NCBI GenBank assembly: GCA_947483345.1
Contig: CANKNL010000150.1
Span: 1 to 7,537 of the forward strand
Reading direction: 5' to 3'
DNA length: 7,537 nucleotides
Source of the DNA: Chitinophagaceae bacterium
GTDB lineage: Bacteria; Bacteroidota; Bacteroidia; Chitinophagales; Chitinophagaceae
The notes beneath the pieces were generated by a model. The model had not been told where the DNA came from. It worked only from the letters and a program-made list of their open reading frames with translations, and did no database searches. The translations under genes and the position numbers were made by a program. Shown here one piece after another: positions 6,296 to 7,537 of this stretch. Position 1 is the stretch's first letter. Each line of letters starts with the position of its first letter.

Positions 6296-7537
6296 CTACA
6301 ATCCTGTTATTCTTATATCATCCACTTCCCATGCCGAAGTTTTATCACTGGCTGTTCCTGCAGGATCAGCACCTTCATATCTAAAAGCCACATAAATCGT
6401 TCCGGTATAACTGTTTAAATTGATATTGCCCGAATTGGTAAAACCAGAAGGAAAACTTGATGTGGTACTGCCGGGAGACAATGTTGCCTGGCCAGTTAAA
6501 TCAGTCCATACAACACCCGCTGCCCATGGGTTTCCGATACCAGTATAGTTAGTTGATACCAGTACTTTTAATGCTGCCTGTACGGGTGTACCACCAGGCG
6601 TAGAGGTTAAAATAAATCCCTGTATTGTTTTAAAAGTTAAGGTTTTTGTTGTACCCGTAAGTGCCACACCGGGTGTAACCAACCAGGTAGTCACTGTGCT
6701 TTGGTTAGAACCAAATCCACTCATGTATGCATATTTATTATTACTGAAAATTCTTGCAGTATATAATTCGCTGGCAGCTTCTGCCGCATTTTTCCAACCT
6801 GGCAAAGCAACCGGGTTATACGGGAAGGCTGTTGTTACAGCATGGCTTTCAAAATCTTCGAATAAAAGTGTACCGGGAGGCAAAGCACAGGCATAAGGAT
6901 TATAAAATTTTACATCCGCTGTATCTCTGATAATTAATTGTTTTGTATTACCAAAAACGGTATAAATGGCCAGAATACTTCCACGCCCCTGTGCAATTTT
7001 TTGTGCAGCAAAATTTGCATAAGCACTTGTACGAACAATAAGTGTTTGAGAACCGCATGAATTAATATCGCGGTTAACTGTACTTTTATAAGCAGATGTG
7101 TCGGAATACGTTCCACTCAAATCGCTAAATCTATAATCATCCAACTGTACCAGTGATCCGATATACTGATCCTGCATATTCGTTGTTGCCCCACCTAATT
7201 GTGCAGCCGTAACCAGTATAGGAACTACCGGATTATTTAAGGTTCCACCCACAATATATTTAGAGATTAAATTGGCAGGGATCCCTTCTAATGAAGGCAA
7301 TCCGGCAACAGTCGCTTTTACACCTAACATCATGGTCTTGTTATAATCACTGATGGCAAGGCCGTTACATTTAATAAATAGTCTGCGTCCAACCGGATAT
7401 GTGCCGTACAAACTGTTTGCATCTAACATAATTTGTAACCCGCCGGTAGCATCCTGAATAAATAATTGCTTATATAAGTTTCCGCTTTTATCATCAGCAA
7501 CAACAATACCAGATATGATGATGTCTGTTGAGATTAC
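6296..7537 (-). CDS. DUF5689 / choice-of-anchor J surface protein, 5' end beyond the window
   Basis: The reading frame is open to the right edge, giving 413 visible residues. The Met at 7429 is internal: the 36 codons before it continue the domain (ISGIVVADDKSGN, YKQLFIQDATGG), so the true start lies off the window. Visible residues 1 to about 212 match DUF5689, with an OB-like start, YPVGRRLFIKCNGL and DYNKTMMLG. From about 224 a choice-of-anchor J jelly-roll domain follows, opening LLFEDFES and ending in the characteristic W-x-VDDIRI at 403-410. There is no C-terminal sorting domain, and the protein stops right after the jelly roll. Family members are usually Bacteroidota lipoproteins anchored by an N-terminal cysteine, which cannot be checked here. 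DUF5689 resembles OB-type domains of extracellular nucleases, so binding of nucleic acid or polysaccharide is possible but unproven. It precedes the giant gene by 93 bp on the same strand, which suggests an operon of exported proteins. Confidence 0.88.
   Translation of the reverse strand, partial: VISTDIIISGIVVADDKSGNLYKQLFIQDATGGLQIMLDANSLYGTYPVGRRLFIKCNGLAISDYNKTMMLGVKATVAGLPSLEGIPANLISKYIVGGTLNNPVVPILVTAAQLGGATTNMQDQYIGSLVQLDDYRFSDLSGTYSDTSAYKSTVNRDINSCGSQTLIVRTSAYANFAAQKIAQGRGSILAIYTVFGNTKQLIIRDTADVKFYNPYACALPPGTLLFEDFESHAVTTAFPYNPVALPGWKNAAEAASELYTARIFSNNKYAYMSGFGSNQSTVTTWLVTPGVALTGTTKTLTFKTIQGFILTSTPGGTPVQAALKVLVSTNYTGIGNPWAAGVVWTDLTGQATLSPGSTTSSFPSGFTNSGNINLNSYTGTIYVAFRYEGADPAGTASDKTSAWEVDDIRITGL

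Noticed and set aside
7427..7429. ATG at 7429 as the start of the DUF5689 gene
   Set aside because: The frame is open to the window edge, and the 36 preceding codons encode conserved DUF5689 sequence, so this Met is internal.

Overview
The window looks like a chromosomal stretch from a member of the Bacteroidota, most likely the Chitinophagaceae or a close relative. This rests on three things: a Bacteroidota-type HtpG; a DUF5689 plus choice-of-anchor J protein; and a giant repetitive exported protein with a 'Q-rule' signal peptide and a C-terminal domain resembling the type IX secretion (T9SS) type A sorting signal. The DNA leans AT-rich and the ribosome-binding regions are A-rich without a clear Shine-Dalgarno. 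The taxonomic call is by family resemblance only. All genes read on the minus strand, so transcription runs from the right edge to the left edge.

Right end (6296-7537): the 3' part of a gene whose start lies beyond the window. It encodes a DUF5689 domain, probably an OB-like fold, followed by a choice-of-anchor J (jelly-roll) domain. It is probably a surface lipoprotein, but its N-terminus is not visible.

Centre (938-6202): one 1754-residue gene fills most of the window. Its order is signal peptide, lamin-tail domain (LTD), one copy of a ~205-residue two-part module, a second LTD, five more module copies in tandem, and a C-terminal sorting-type domain. Each module is an Ig-like/'SFTITG' domain followed by an FN3-like domain. 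No catalytic domain is visible, so a structural or adhesive role on the cell surface is the best inference. The gene starts 93 bp after its upstream neighbour, with no convincing terminator between, so the two may be co-transcribed. A strong hairpin plus U-tract terminator (879-915) follows it.

Left end (1-770): the first 256 codons of htpG (bacterial Hsp90), cut by the window edge. The 771-878 gap should hold its promoter and contains a well-spaced sigma-54-like (-24/-12) element and a small palindrome. HtpG is transcriptionally separate and has no evident link to the surface-protein genes.

The most unusual features are the layered duplication history of the giant protein, a 506-residue stretch without a single Lys or Arg, an invariant pair of cysteines per module, and the possible sigma-54 promoter of htpG. 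I see no CRISPR, tRNA, rRNA, transposase or phage element, and nothing that amounts to a new multi-gene system.
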